Below, piece by piece: positions 50,216 to 60,687 of a stretch of DNA of 64,000 nt. Location of the stretch: NCBI RefSeq assembly GCF_014197245.1, contig NZ_JACIFF010000002.1:448106-512105 (forward strand). Direction: 5' to 3'. Below the pieces are notes generated by a model that was not told the origin of the DNA, ran no database searches, and worked only from the letters and a program-made list of their open reading frames with translations. Made by a program: the position numbers and the translations under genes. Numbering within the stretch: the first letter of the stretch is position 1; every line of letters begins with the position of its first letter. This DNA is from Neolewinella aquimaris. GTDB taxonomy: Bacteria; Bacteroidota; Bacteroidia; Chitinophagales; Saprospiraceae.

Positions 50216-52735
50216 ATGGCCGACCGTAGCATTCCTTTTCGCTGGTGGTACCTGCTGCTTTTGCTGCCGGTCCTCCTTTACTTCGGCGCACGCTGGTACG
50301 TAGGCTATCGTATCGAAGAAGCCATTGAAGCCGCAAATGAGGGGGAAAACTCCCTCGCGCTAGCCGACTACAGTTTCGGATTCTTCCCCATCGAGGCTTC
50401 GGTACGGGGGCTAACCTTCGACCAAACGCTCGATGCACTACAAACCACCGGACGGCTTAGCCAGGGCACGGTCAGCGGCCTGAACCTGTGGAGCCTGTTC
50501 GGCGACGACCCCATTGCCGTCAACCGCATCACCCTGCAAGGATTTGACGTAAAGCTCGTTCGCACGGGCCTGCGCGATCGCCAGGGCAGAAAGAGCAATT
50601 TCGCACTGGAAGTCGGGGACGTAAATCTCGACAGCGTGTTCTTGGAAATTGACGACCGGGCCGGAAGCCGCCACTTGACCGTCGCCAATCTGGATCTTGC
50701 CATGCAAACCTTCCAGTTGCCCTTTCGCCCCACCCAGATCAGCAACCTTAGCCTGTCCGCCGACTCCTCCCTGTACCGAAACTACCAGGACAGCATGTCC
50801 GTCCTGGCTACCGATATCGGGTACGACACGAACGCCGAGGCCATACTGGTATCCGAAGTGCGCTACCAACGCAGCGACAGTACCGACGTCCGCGCGGGCA
50901 AGGTGAGGCTCACCGGCCTGAACGGCCAGGACCTTGACGGCACGCTATCCATCGACAGCCTTTCAATTGCCACGCTGGGCGGCGGCGCGCGGGTGCAGGG
51001 AAAACGGCAGGAAGCAAGCGACTCTGGTGAATCCACCCCCATCCGCCTCGGTAAGTTGTCGCTTCCCGATGTCGACCTGAACGTATCCGGCGCATTCGGA
51101 ACGATTCGCTTTGCGGGAGAGCTCACTGCTGACGAACTGCAGTACCAGGATAGCTTTAGCCTGCAATCCGCCCGGCTTTCCGGACAAACCGTCACTTACC
51201 ATCGGGGCACCGATCTAGCCATCGAGACAACTGGCGCCCGCATCGAGCAGGGCCCGCTAACATTTCCACTCAAGAATGGGTTGCCGGGACTAACCTCCAT
51301 CGACATTCCCGACTTCAAGCTCACTACCGACGGTCAATCCATCAACCTTACGGCTCTGGCCTACCGTAGCGATTCTGCAACCGTCACCGCGAATCAACTG
51401 GAGCTCGACGGCAGTAAAGTGAACGGTAGCATAGCCTCCCTCCGGATCACCGGCCTGGACCGGAACGCACTACTAGCCGGCGAACCACTCACCATCCCGG
51501 TCGCGGTACTTACCGATTCCAGGTTGAACGTGAGGCAGCAAAGTGGGGCTAACTACCAGCTAGATATTCCTACCGTTGAGTTCAACGACCTAGTGCGCAA
51601 CGACGGCCTGCGTGTAGAAAGAACCAGAATTTCCAACGCCACGGTAACCCGCCGCACCGCCAGCGGAAAGGAGGACCTGGTAGCACGCGGAATCTATGTC
51701 GATCAGCGCGGTGTTTCTACTCCATTTTCCGCGAAAAACCTCGGGAAAAGTACGCTCCGGGCCTCCGAAGTAAGAATGATCGGCGACCGAGAACCCATCG
51801 ACTACCACTATTCGAACCTGGCCTATAACAGTCGGGCCGGAACGCTCTCTCTCGATAGCCTCAATCGCATCAACCGACTATCACCGGGCGAGGTATTCTC
51901 TCAGAAAATAAGTAAATCGTGGCTGTCCTTCAGTTTTGATGGAATTCATGCAGAGGGTATCGATCACGGAGCGCTGGTAGCCGGAAAACTTATTCAGGTA
52001 GATTCGCTTTCCGCACGCGATTTTCGCCTGCGCGTGGTCGAGGATGTATCCTTAGAGCTGCCAAGTAAGGAGAAGTTGATGCCGATCGAGGCGCTACGCT
52101 CGATCGGTCCGCGAATCGTTCTCAACCGGGCCCAGCTATCTTCCACCGATATTGCCTACGGAGTCGTGGATTCCGTTCTACAGCCTAAAACGATCCACTT
52201 CAATTCGGGAACCGTGCGCTTTTCAGGTCTGGACACGGAAATCAGCACCACCGACTCCCTACTCGTCAGCCTGGATGCCACCTTCGAACAAACTACTCCG
52301 CTTCACGCCGAATTTGCCCTCTCCCGCGACAGCAGTGGACGCAACTACGCCGTGCGCGGACAAATGGGCAGCTACGACCTAAGCCGGATCAATCCCCTCA
52401 TGGAAGTCGCCGCGAATGCCGTCGTCGAAACCGGCGTAATCGACAGTCTCAGCTACCACGGCCGCCTACAGGACGAGGTGCTCACCGGCCAAATGACCCT
52501 CCTCTACCATAACCTTGACCTGAAAATCGTCGGCAGTGGCGCCTGGATCAAAAACCTGCTCTCCGGCGTAGTCATGAAGGATTCCAACCTGCCCGGAGAA
52601 GATTTCCGCCAGGGCCAAATGTACCACGAGCATCCCTCCACCAAAAGCTTCTTCAATGCCTACTGGAAAGGCCTAGTCAGCGGCATGAAATCCTCCGCAC
52701 TATCCGACATCGCCCTACAGAAGGAGTTGGATTAG
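50216..52735 (+). CDS. AsmA-like membrane-anchored protein
   Basis: 839 residues with one N-terminal membrane segment (about 10-28) after a short basic stretch, then ~800 residues of beta-rich sequence with repeated S-D-S-A/T and L-x-L-x-G patterns (L-A-D-Y-S-F-G-F-F-P-I-E-A-S-V-R-G-L-T-F). This fits AsmA/DUF748-like proteins, which in other bacteria span the periplasm and are proposed to transport lipids. The assignment rests on architecture, not on a signature, and should be read as likely family only. Divergent from parE across 163 bp. Confidence 0.65.
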   Translation: MADRSIPFRWWYLLLLLPVLLYFGARWYVGYRIEEAIEAANEGENSLALADYSFGFFPIEASVRGLTFDQTLDALQTTGRLSQGTVSGLNLWSLFGDDPIAVNRITLQGFDVKLVRTGLRDRQGRKSNFALEVGDVNLDSVFLEIDDRAGSRHLTVANLDLAMQTFQLPFRPTQISNLSLSADSSLYRNYQDSMSVLATDIGYDTNAEAILVSEVRYQRSDSTDVRAGKVRLTGLNGQDLDGTLSIDSLSIATLGGGARVQGKRQEASDSGESTPIRLGKLSLPDVDLNVSGAFGTIRFAGELTADELQYQDSFSLQSARLSGQTVTYHRGTDLAIETTGARIEQGPLTFPLKNGLPGLTSIDIPDFKLTTDGQSINLTALAYRSDSATVTANQLELDGSKVNGSIASLRITGLDRNALLAGEPLTIPVAVLTDSRLNVRQQSGANYQLDIPTVEFNDLVRNDGLRVERTRISNATVTRRTASGKEDLVARGIYVDQRGVSTPFSAKNLGKSTLRASEVRMIGDREPIDYHYSNLAYNSRAGTLSLDSLNRINRLSPGEVFSQKISKSWLSFSFDGIHAEGIDHGALVAGKLIQVDSLSARDFRLRVVEDVSLELPSKEKLMPIEALRSIGPRIVLNRAQLSSTDIAYGVVDSVLQPKTIHFNSGTVRFSGLDTEISTTDSLLVSLDATFEQTTPLHAEFALSRDSSGRNYAVRGQMGSYDLSRINPLMEVAANAVVETGVIDSLSYHGRLQDEVLTGQMTLLYHNLDLKIVGSGAWIKNLLSGVVMKDSNLPGEDFRQGQMYHEHPSTKSFFNAYWKGLVSGMKSSALSDIALQKELD

Positions 52736-52805
52736 AATTTCTTAGTCGTCGGACGAGCCTCGTGCCTCGGCCGGCCGACGACCGCGACCTACTATCCGCG
52801 AATAA

Positions 52806-52824
52806 ATCTGCGTAATCTGCGGTG
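52806..52824 (+). repeat. Intergenic repeat module (locus B)
   Basis: ATCTGCGTAATCTGCGGTG, matching 58693-58710 with one mismatch and, inverted with a 2-nt insertion, 60582-60602. It lies in the 106-bp gap between the convergent AsmA-like and AI-2E genes. Confidence 0.75.
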
Positions 52825-52841
52825 CAAGACGTACCTGAAGC

Positions 52842-53936
52842 CTACTTCGCCAGTATCTCTCCGGTGTCCTGATGCTTGCGTCCTCTCCGTTTCAGTTTGC
52901 GCGTATTGACGTCACCGTTTCGACTGAGCAGTATGGCAATCGGACGAGTTTCCGGAAACTGGGCACAAACGATGATGATGGCCACCGTAATGGGAACGCT
53001 AAGCAGCATCCCCACGATACCCCACAGCATCGACCAGAGGATAAGGGACAAGACAACCACTAAGGGACTGATATTGAGGGTGCTGCCCATCAACCGGGGC
53101 TCGATGATGTTTCCCACCAAGATTTGGATGACCGTTACCCCGAGAACCACTACCAGAAACGGAGTAAGGCTGTCGAACTGCACGAGGGCCAGCAGCGCGG
53201 GAAGGGCCGTAGCGGTGATGGATCCGATGGTAGGAACAAAGTTGAACAGGAAGATCAGAAAGGCCCAGAACAGCGCATAGTCCAGTCCAATGATGCGAAA
53301 CACCACAAAGCTCAGCAGCGCGGTGGCAATACTGGTGAGGGTCTTGACGCCCAGATAGGTACGCATGGCGGTATTGATCTCCGCGAGGACGTAGGTGAAG
53401 CGAGTACTGCCCTCCATGTCGAGGCCCAGCGCCCGCATCTTCCGGGGAAAGCTTCCCTGCTCCACCAGGAAAAAAAGAACGTACAGCAACACAAGGGCTA
53501 CCCCCTTCGCCGCACTCGTGACCCCGGCAAACACCAGGGCGAAATTGCCCAGTAGCTGCTGTCCCAGTTTCAGGTCCACAATACTCGGCGGGGGTCGGTC
53601 GATGTGGAATTGCTCGTACATCCGCGCGATCTGGGCTTCGATCCTCGGCAGGTAGATGTCGCTTTCCTGTACAAAGCCGTTCACGGTGTTGACGATCATA
53701 TCGGAAATCGCGTACAGCGTCAGGCCAATGAAGATCAACGACATCAGCAGGGTGACGGAATTCGGTAGCCGGGTACCCACGAACGGCAGGTGGCGAAACT
53801 GGTCGTTGAGCGCATTGACCAGGTACCACAAAACGAGGGCGACGAAGATGGGCACCAGGTAGCTTTTGCCCACCACAATCAGGGTCAGGATCAGGCCGAT
53901 AGTGACCAACCAGGCGGCGACTCGGAAAATGGACAT
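52842..53936 (-). CDS. AI-2E family transporter
   Basis: 364 residues from the ATG at 53936; the in-frame start at 53978 adds 14 residues without family character. About 8 membrane segments, with the central cytoplasmic/periplasmic region (S-D-I-Y-L-P-R-I-E-A-Q-I) and the conserved tail P-T-I-G-S-I near residue 245 and I-E-P-R-L-M-G near 288. The family includes autoinducer-2 exporters and Na+/H+ antiporters, so the function is left open. Confidence 0.88.
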   Translation of the reverse strand: MSIFRVAAWLVTIGLILTLIVVGKSYLVPIFVALVLWYLVNALNDQFRHLPFVGTRLPNSVTLLMSLIFIGLTLYAISDMIVNTVNGFVQESDIYLPRIEAQIARMYEQFHIDRPPPSIVDLKLGQQLLGNFALVFAGVTSAAKGVALVLLYVLFFLVEQGSFPRKMRALGLDMEGSTRFTYVLAEINTAMRTYLGVKTLTSIATALLSFVVFRIIGLDYALFWAFLIFLFNFVPTIGSITATALPALLALVQFDSLTPFLVVVLGVTVIQILVGNIIEPRLMGSTLNISPLVVVLSLILWSMLWGIVGMLLSVPITVAIIIVCAQFPETRPIAILLSRNGDVNTRKLKRRGRKHQDTGEILAK

Positions 53937-54013
53937 GCGGTGCGTTGGCTGTTTACAGGGGTAACGAACAAGGTACACGGATTGTGTTGACTTGTCTCCT
54001 TAGTTTGTGCTTT

Positions 54014-54032
54014 GCTCCCGCGCGCCCGCCCA
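54014..54032 (+). repeat. GC-rich intergenic motif, copy 5
   Basis: GCTCCCGCGCGCCCGCCCA, 84 bp before the icd start and co-oriented; one CCG shorter than the longest copies. Confidence 0.5.
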
Positions 54033-54059
54033 CTTCTCCTTCGGCTTACGAATATTCGC

Positions 54060-54067
54060 TATTTTTG
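54060..54067 (+). promoter_or_regulatory. -7 box upstream of icd
   Basis: TATTTTTG matches TAnnTTTG exactly, 49 nt before the ATG. No -33 TTG is seen at the usual distance. Confidence 0.45.
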
Positions 54068-54116
54068 CCCGTCTGCCCATATTCGGGCCGACATCATGTA
54101 AAAATCAAGCACCTCT

Positions 54117-55346
<1,230 letters not shown>

Positions 55347-55379
55347 AAGTGAATCTGAGCTGATTTTTAGATTCTAGGA

Positions 55380-55411
55380 GGGTCGTTGCCGCAAGGCAGC
55401 GGCCCTTTTTT
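55380..55411 (+). terminator. Rho-independent terminator of icd
   Basis: An 11-bp stem (55380-55390 with 55395-55405, two G-U pairs) closed by a GCAA tetraloop and followed by six T. It also lies just beyond the stop of the convergent gene. Confidence 0.9.
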
Positions 55412-55413
55412 AC

Positions 55414-56082
55414 TCACCCCGGTATCGATCTACCCACCAGCTCCTTTACCGCCATGCTCATCAGCAGTTGTTCCTCTTTTTCGTTGAGGTCGTCGGGGAT
55501 GAACTCGAAGGCACGCTGGCTGAGGGGGTCGTCGGCTTTGCCGGGCAGTTTGGTCAGGGCTCCCACTTCGCGGTTGCCAACGCTGACCGGGAGATAGTTG
55601 TCCTGGCTGGTGGTAGCGATGCGGGCCAATTCTTTTCCGGTACGTTCACCGAGCAGGACCTGGTCCTTAATGATGCCTACGGGCTGGTCGTCGATTTCGA
55701 GGGTGGTTTTTCCTTTCTCGGTCCAGTAGACGTAGTCGTGATCGGCCGTACGGGCGTACAGTAGTTCATTGACTTGCTTGCCGAGGTAGCGGCGGTAGCT
55801 GTAGCTCACGACCGGTTCGTGGAAGATGGTCGTGAAGGTGCCCTTGGCCGTGGTGCCGGTACCGGTTTTGAGCACCTGCTTATCCTGGGTGAGACTAAAC
55901 AGATCGAGCTCCTCCTTACTCATCTTTACGAGGTTTGAGCTCCACCCATCCATGTCTTCCTTCATTTCGCGCAGGACCTGATTGCGGCGTTTTTTGGAAG
56001 GCATGCGGTTGCGGCTCCACTGATTGTACATGTACACCAGGGCTACGATCAGCAAAATGGAAAGAATGAGTAGGGGAATCAT
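55414..56082 (-). CDS. Hypothetical protein with N-terminal membrane anchor
   Basis: 222 residues from the ATG at 56082, chosen because it opens the membrane segment (residues 2-18) and follows a start-proximal -7 box; an ATG at 56109 is possible. After a basic stretch (K-K-R-R-N) comes a globular part with Y-S-Y-R-R-Y-L-G-K and an acidic C-terminal helix (D-L-N-E-K-E-E-Q-L-L-M-S-M-A). No family recognised. Confidence 0.75.
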   Translation of the reverse strand: MIPLLILSILLIVALVYMYNQWSRNRMPSKKRRNQVLREMKEDMDGWSSNLVKMSKEELDLFSLTQDKQVLKTGTGTTAKGTFTTIFHEPVVSYSYRRYLGKQVNELLYARTADHDYVYWTEKGKTTLEIDDQPVGIIKDQVLLGERTGKELARIATTSQDNYLPVSVGNREVGALTKLPGKADDPLSQRAFEFIPDDLNEKEEQLLMSMAVKELVGRSIPG

Positions 56083-56087
56083 TGGGG

Positions 56088-56095
56088 CGAACTTA
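56088..56095 (-). promoter_or_regulatory. -7 box 5 nt before the membrane-anchored protein gene
   Basis: Reading leftwards, TAAGTTCG, then CCCCA, then the ATG at 56082. No well-spaced -33 element. Confidence 0.4.
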
Positions 56096-56271
56096 TGGAT
56101 AGGTAACAATTCGGGTGGGTCAACGGGTTCAGGCGTTGGTAGATTAGGGGCGGGCGTTGGTCGGGGAGTCGGTTACGCTCCACGCGCAAATTTTTGAACG
56201 CCCTCGCGGTGTGGGTAATTCGGCCCTATAGATAGTACCGTATTACCTATTTTGCTTTCAGTTTAATCACC

Positions 56272-56289
56272 GCTCCCGCGTACCCGCCC
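56272..56289 (+). repeat. GC-rich intergenic motif, copy 6 (divergent)
   Basis: GCTCCCGCGTACCCGCCC, 14 bp before the start at 56304, co-oriented; two substitutions relative to the 54014 copy. A TATTTTG box lies at 56248-56254. Confidence 0.4.
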
Positions 56290-56303
56290 TAAACTGATCT
56301 GCT

Positions 56304-57980
56304 ATGGAACATTCCGCTCCCTACCTGCTGGACGATCTGGTTGAGGCCGTACGGAGTCGTGCCGGCGAACATAAAAAGTGGACGGACGCGCTGCTTGTAC
56401 AGGCGTGTGAGGCGTACGCCACCTACTTTACTGACCTCCAACAGGATCCCCATCTGGAACCACCCTCCTCCTGGGATGCGGAGTACGATTTGCTGTTACT
56501 GACGCTGTGGGATGTGATCGTAGATCGCGAAATCACCGGAGTGGACGACATCTGGCTGGAAGGGGCAAGCGGGAAGGCGACCAGTCATGAAGACTTATAC
56601 ATTCAGATCTTCCGCGAACTGATCGAGGAAGTCAGGCTAACGACCAGTGACCGTGATTCGAGGGCTTTTCTGGAAGCTGACTGGGATAAGCAAGTAGGTA
56701 CCCCGGAAGACTCCTTTAACCAGTCAAAACTTGTCGAGGAAGAGGTGGGCATTCGATTCCACTACGAACCTCGGGCCGACTTACCCGTCGATATGAGTAT
56801 TATTTTGGAAAGCGCGTCGGCGTCCGCTGCCGATATCGATACCCTAATTGCTGAGGTCGTACGCCTTCGGCGCGAGAATCCCGGTAGCCTGTCCCACGCG
56901 GAAACCGAGCTTACCGTACGACTGGCCGTTGGGGACATTGCGGGTGCAGTGACGCTGGCCAAGGAACTCCGGACGGAATTCCCGGAAAGTATATTGATTA
57001 TCTATGTGCTCGTTGAAGCCGCTCGATCAGGCGATACGATAGCCAGCATAACCGAGTCCTGGGGCAACCCGCCGGATGTCCGTCGGGCCTTCCCGAACTG
57101 GCAATCGGGCATCAGCATCTACGACTATTCCCTCTACGAACAGATCTCGATCAGGATAGACTGTTCCGCCGGACGCTACGTAGAAGCTCTGGCGCGACTG
57201 GAACGCTTGATCAAGTTGGACCTCGATGGAGAAGTGATTGAGGAATTGCTGGAAACCTACTTCGAGTATCACTTACACGATCAGGTCATGGGGAATCACG
57301 TTATGCCGAATACGTGGGAGCCGCCGCCCCTCAACCCGGCAGCGCCCCGGGCATCCCAGCTTGTCAGCGAACACTGGCCCAGCTTCGCGGATTTCGTGAC
57401 CAAGCAAGCCATGCGCAGTTCCGGAATGGACGATTTCGACCTGGACGTACCCGAAGGCAGCTACCAAATCAAGGTGACGCTTCAGGGAATCCGACCGCCC
57501 ATCTGGCGCAGACTCATTGTTCCGGCAGCGATCTCCCTGGCCGATCTCCACCGGGTCATTCAGGCGGCCATGGGGTGGGATGATGCCCATCTCCACTCTT
57601 TCCAGACCACCCAATCCACTTACTCCCCGGAGGATACGGAATATAGCGACAACTACAATGGCCTGTACCTGAACATCCTAATGCAGAAGCCGAAACACAA
57701 GATCTCCTACGAGTACGACTTCGGGGACAGTTGGCACCACGAGATCCTACTGGAAAAGGTTCTCCCCGACCCGGTAGACCAGGTCACTTGTACCGCCGGC
57801 AAACGCGCTTGCCCACCCGAAGACAGCGGTGGCATCGGCGGCTACTACAATATGCTGCAAATTATGGCCGGCCCCGAAACGGAAGACAAGGAAGCACTGC
57901 GCGCGTGGCTGGGTGACGACTTTGAGCCGGAAAAATTCAGTGTGGACGAGGTGAATATTCGCTTGCGGTCCATATCGTAG
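56304..57980 (+). CDS. pRiA4b ORF-3 domain protein with a large N-terminal extension
   Basis: 558 residues. The C-terminal ~175 residues carry the plasmid pRiA4b ORF-3-like domain: Y-Q-I-K-V-T-L-Q-G-I-R-P-P-I-W-R-R near residue 390, M-G-W-D-D-A-H-L-H-S-F, and Y-E-Y-D-F-G-D-S-W-H-H, the family's most conserved block. The N-terminal ~380 residues are mostly acidic and helical, unlike the common ~180-residue single-domain forms, and I do not recognise them. The domain's function is unknown; relatives occur on plasmids and beside insertion elements. Confidence 0.85.
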   Translation: MEHSAPYLLDDLVEAVRSRAGEHKKWTDALLVQACEAYATYFTDLQQDPHLEPPSSWDAEYDLLLLTLWDVIVDREITGVDDIWLEGASGKATSHEDLYIQIFRELIEEVRLTTSDRDSRAFLEADWDKQVGTPEDSFNQSKLVEEEVGIRFHYEPRADLPVDMSIILESASASAADIDTLIAEVVRLRRENPGSLSHAETELTVRLAVGDIAGAVTLAKELRTEFPESILIIYVLVEAARSGDTIASITESWGNPPDVRRAFPNWQSGISIYDYSLYEQISIRIDCSAGRYVEALARLERLIKLDLDGEVIEELLETYFEYHLHDQVMGNHVMPNTWEPPPLNPAAPRASQLVSEHWPSFADFVTKQAMRSSGMDDFDLDVPEGSYQIKVTLQGIRPPIWRRLIVPAAISLADLHRVIQAAMGWDDAHLHSFQTTQSTYSPEDTEYSDNYNGLYLNILMQKPKHKISYEYDFGDSWHHEILLEKVLPDPVDQVTCTAGKRACPPEDSGGIGGYYNMLQIMAGPETEDKEALRAWLGDDFEPEKFSVDEVNIRLRSIS

Positions 57981-58033
57981 ATCGTAAGCAAGCCAATCAG
58001 GCATGCACACCGACGGAAAACACAAAATAATAG

Positions 58034-58543
58034 ATGGCACACCTCACCCTTCTCCGCGCCGACATCACCACCCTTACCGTCGACATCATCGTCAACGCCG
58101 CTAACTCTTCCCTCCTCGGCGGCGGGGGCGTCGACGGAGCCATTCACCGGGCGGGCGGTCCGGCCATCCTCGAAGCCTGTAAAAAGATCGGCGCCGAGCA
58201 GGGTGGCTGCCCTACCGGAGAGGCCGTCATCACTACCGCCGGAAAGCTACCGGCGAAGTACGTTATCCATACCGTAGGGCCGGTCTGGAACGGCGGCACC
58301 AACGGAGAGGATGCCCTACTGGAAAGCTGCTACCGCAACAGCCTGCAGTTGGCCGAAGAAGTCGGCGCTACTTCCATTGCCTTTCCCAACATCAGCACCG
58401 GCGTATATCACTTCCCCAAGGAGCGGGCGGCGGAGATCGCAGTACGGACGGTCCGGGCCTTTCCCGTAAATTCGATCGAAGAAGTTTCTTTCGTGTGCTT
58501 CGATGCTGAGAATTATAATATTTATGAGCGGTTGATGGCGTAA
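58034..58543 (+). CDS. Macro-domain O-acetyl-ADP-ribose deacetylase-type protein
   Basis: 169 residues, a single macro domain. ADP-ribose-binding motifs: [19 protein letters not shown] near residues 18-36 and the catalytic-loop F-P-N-I-S-T-G-V-Y near 118. These match the YmdB/MacroD group, which removes acetyl from O-acetyl-ADP-ribose or ADP-ribose from proteins. It follows the pRiA4b-domain gene by 53 bp. Confidence 0.93.
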   Translation: MAHLTLLRADITTLTVDIIVNAANSSLLGGGGVDGAIHRAGGPAILEACKKIGAEQGGCPTGEAVITTAGKLPAKYVIHTVGPVWNGGTNGEDALLESCYRNSLQLAEEVGATSIAFPNISTGVYHFPKERAAEIAVRTVRAFPVNSIEEVSFVCFDAENYNIYERLMA

Positions 58544-58560
58544 GTCTACTGCAACGCATT

Positions 58561-58710
58561 GACCTTATGCTCGACCAAAATCTGCGAAAATCCGCGAAGA
58601 CAATCTGCCTAAATCTGCGTTGAAAAAAGAGTCTCGGACCAGAGGTCGCCCGACCTTATGCTCCACCAAAATCTGCGAAAAAATCTGCGCCCTCTGCGTA
58701 ATCCGCGGTG
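58561..58710 (+). repeat. Intergenic repeat cluster (locus C)
   Basis: Two direct 30-mers (58561-58590 and 58652-58681, one mismatch) start GACCTTATGCTC. Between them lies a 21-mer (58631-58651) whose inverted copy occurs at 60531-60551 (19 of 21 bases). Repeated ATCTGCG units fill the rest, and 58693-58710 matches locus B. It fills the gap between the convergent macro-domain and helicase genes. Confidence 0.85.
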
Positions 58711-58728
58711 AAAAAACCCACCCCCCCC

Positions 58729-60021
58729 TCACCGACTAGCCTCATAAAACTGCACCACCTCCGGATCCACCATCACATCCCTTAACCCCAGCGGATGACG
58801 GAGCACGATGCCCTCAAGGGTGCGGCACCTACTGAGCGCCACGTACGTCTGCCCGTGCTCGAAGGCCCCCGAACGCCCCAGGTCGACAATGATCTTATCG
58901 AAGGTCTTCCCCTGCGATTTGTGGATGGTCACGGCCCAGGCCAGGCGCACCGGAAGCTGGCGGTAGGTACCCAGGGTTTCGGTCCCGATCTTGCGCACGT
59001 CGGTGGCGTCGGCGGTGTAGCGGATGATATCCCACTCGTCGTACTCCACTTCCACCTCGCTCGGCTTGCCGTTCTCGACAATTTCGATCTTGACGGATTT
59101 GGCCTTGCACTCCAGTACCGTACCGATGCTGCCGTTGACGAAGCGGCGGTCGGGGTCGTTGCGCAAGGTCATCACTTGAGCACCGGCTTTGAGGCGCAGC
59201 AACTGGGGGACAGGAAACAGCTTTTCCGGGAAATTTCCCTTCACTTCGGCCGTATACAGGTGCTCCGGACTATTCAATTCCGCGAGGGCGTTGGCGTTGA
59301 TTTTCGTGACCGTAGCGTTGCGGGCGGCCAGGGTGAGGTAATTGTCGCCCGGCTCCGGCTGAAAATCGGGGAGGTAGCGCCCGTTCAGGTCTTCCAGTTC
59401 ATCGCGATCTACGGTGGCGTTGCGAATGCTTTCGAGCAGGCGGAGGAAGTGGCGGCTGTCCTGACGGTATACCTTGTTGAGCTCGATCGTCTCCAGGTCG
59501 ATGTGGTCCATCGCGTCGGCACTGAAGAAGTACGGACTGGCGTAGCGCAAACTAAAGAACTCCCGCTCGGCCTCGCTGCTTACCACCGGCGGCAGCTGGA
59601 ATAGGTCGCCAAACAGGATCAGCTGCACCCCACCGAAGGGTTCTCCGTTTTCGCGGTTTAGCTTTAGTCCGTAGTCGATGGCTTCCATTACGTCGGCCCG
59701 CACCATACTGACCTCGTCGATCACCAGCGTCTCCAGGTTCATGAAGAGGCGCCGGTTGCGGCGGTTCGGGCGGATGTCGCGGGACTGCAGCAGCCGCGGC
59801 GGAAAATTGAAGAAGGAGTGGATGGTTTGTCCGCCCACGTTCAGCGCGGCTACCCCGGTCGGTGCCAGCACCACCACATTTTTGCGCGTGCTGCGCTTGA
59901 AGATCTGCAGCAACGTCGATTTGCCCGTTCCGGCCCGGCCGGTGACGAACAGATTGGCACCCGCTTCCATTCGCTCCAGGGCGTAGTTGAATTCGTTACT
60001 CAGTTGCAGGGGCTCGGGCAT
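58729..60021 (-). CDS. Pif1/Dda-type superfamily 1 DNA helicase
   Basis: 430 residues from the ATG at 60021; the in-frame start at 60111 would overlap the divergent neighbour. Walker A is G-R-A-G-T-G-K-S-T near residue 28, motif Ia-type A-P-T-G-V-A-A-L-N, Walker B V-I-D-E-V-S-M, G-D-L-F-Q-L-P-P, and C-terminal T-I-H-K-S-Q-G-K-T with V-A-L-S-R-C. It is a compact SF1B helicase acting in DNA repair or replication restart; the partners are unknown. Confidence 0.92.
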   Translation of the reverse strand: MPEPLQLSNEFNYALERMEAGANLFVTGRAGTGKSTLLQIFKRSTRKNVVVLAPTGVAALNVGGQTIHSFFNFPPRLLQSRDIRPNRRNRRLFMNLETLVIDEVSMVRADVMEAIDYGLKLNRENGEPFGGVQLILFGDLFQLPPVVSSEAEREFFSLRYASPYFFSADAMDHIDLETIELNKVYRQDSRHFLRLLESIRNATVDRDELEDLNGRYLPDFQPEPGDNYLTLAARNATVTKINANALAELNSPEHLYTAEVKGNFPEKLFPVPQLLRLKAGAQVMTLRNDPDRRFVNGSIGTVLECKAKSVKIEIVENGKPSEVEVEYDEWDIIRYTADATDVRKIGTETLGTYRQLPVRLAWAVTIHKSQGKTFDKIIVDLGRSGAFEHGQTYVALSRCRTLEGIVLRHPLGLRDVMVDPEVVQFYEASR

Positions 60022-60025
60022 GGCG

Positions 60026-60033
60026 CGAAGGTA
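60026..60033 (-). promoter_or_regulatory. -7 box 4 nt before the helicase start
   Basis: Reading leftwards, TACCTTCG, CGCC, then ATG at 60021. It shares a 35-bp divergent gap with the box at 60045. Confidence 0.45.
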
Positions 60034-60044
60034 GGAAGATACCG

Positions 60045-60052
60045 TACTTTCG
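60045..60052 (+). promoter_or_regulatory. -7 box 4 nt before the small membrane protein start
   Basis: TACTTTCG, CCCC, then ATG at 60057. It lies back to back with the helicase box; any -33 elements would have to fall inside the opposite gene. Confidence 0.45.
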
Positions 60053-60056
60053 CCCC

Positions 60057-60443
60057 ATGCAAACCTCCCGCTTCCTGGTTCTGCTGGCCGCCGTTTCCGG
60101 ATTGGCCGCACTCGGACTGGCCACCGCCCATCTCCTGTTGTCGATCGACTACGCCCTCCCCTTTTCGGTCGGTACCATGTTGCTGTTCGTCCTCATTTGC
60201 GTCGGCCTTTTTTTCCTGGGGCGGCGGAGCGCAGGAGCGGAGAATAAACACCTGTTCAGCAATGTTTTTATGGGAGCCACCATGGTGAAGATGCTGCTCT
60301 GCGGCATGCTCGTGGTTACCTACGTGCTGCTGGGTGCTCCCCCGAATAAGCTCTTCATCGTGCCGTTCTTCTGGCTGTACATCGTGTATACGGGCTTCGA
60401 GGTGTATTTTTTGATGAAGCTGTCGGCCATTGTGGCAAAGTAA
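60057..60443 (+). CDS. Small four-helix integral membrane protein
   Basis: 128 residues with four predicted membrane segments (about 7-27, 37-56, 66-90, 98-121). The layout resembles AtpI-like small subunits, but no ATP synthase gene is in the window and I see no signature, so it is left unnamed. Divergent from the helicase. Confidence 0.75.
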   Translation: MQTSRFLVLLAAVSGLAALGLATAHLLLSIDYALPFSVGTMLLFVLICVGLFFLGRRSAGAENKHLFSNVFMGATMVKMLLCGMLVVTYVLLGAPPNKLFIVPFFWLYIVYTGFEVYFLMKLSAIVAK

Positions 60444-60470
60444 GGTCGAGCGGCTTTTGGTTCAAGACGT

Positions 60471-60651
60471 TTCACCACGGATGGCCACTGATTCTCACGG
60501 ATTTACGCACGGATGGGGATAGGCCAGGTCGGGCAGCCTCTGGTCCGAGACGGTAAAGGTTGCTGTGCAACGGGGGAGGCTAACCGCAGATTACGCGCAG
60601 ATGTAAGGTTGAGGTATTGTGATCGCGACCGCGGCAGGATGCCACGAACCG
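60471..60651 (+). repeat. Composite intergenic repeat (locus D)
   Basis: It combines modules found separately elsewhere: 60472-60488 is the exact reverse complement of the locus A module; 60531-60551 matches the locus C 21-mer inverted; 60582-60602 resembles the locus B/C ATCTGCG unit inverted; 60627-60651 matches the 14.7-kb tandem repeat module (23 of 25 bases). It fills most of the 257-bp gap before the peptidase gene. Confidence 0.85.
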
Positions 60652-60687
60652 GGGTGGCCACTTGACCTGGCAGACCTTGCACTGTCT

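Noticed and set aside
58561-58710. Possible CRISPR array in locus C
   Set aside because: Only two 30-mer copies, unequal spacing, other modules in between, and no cas genes.
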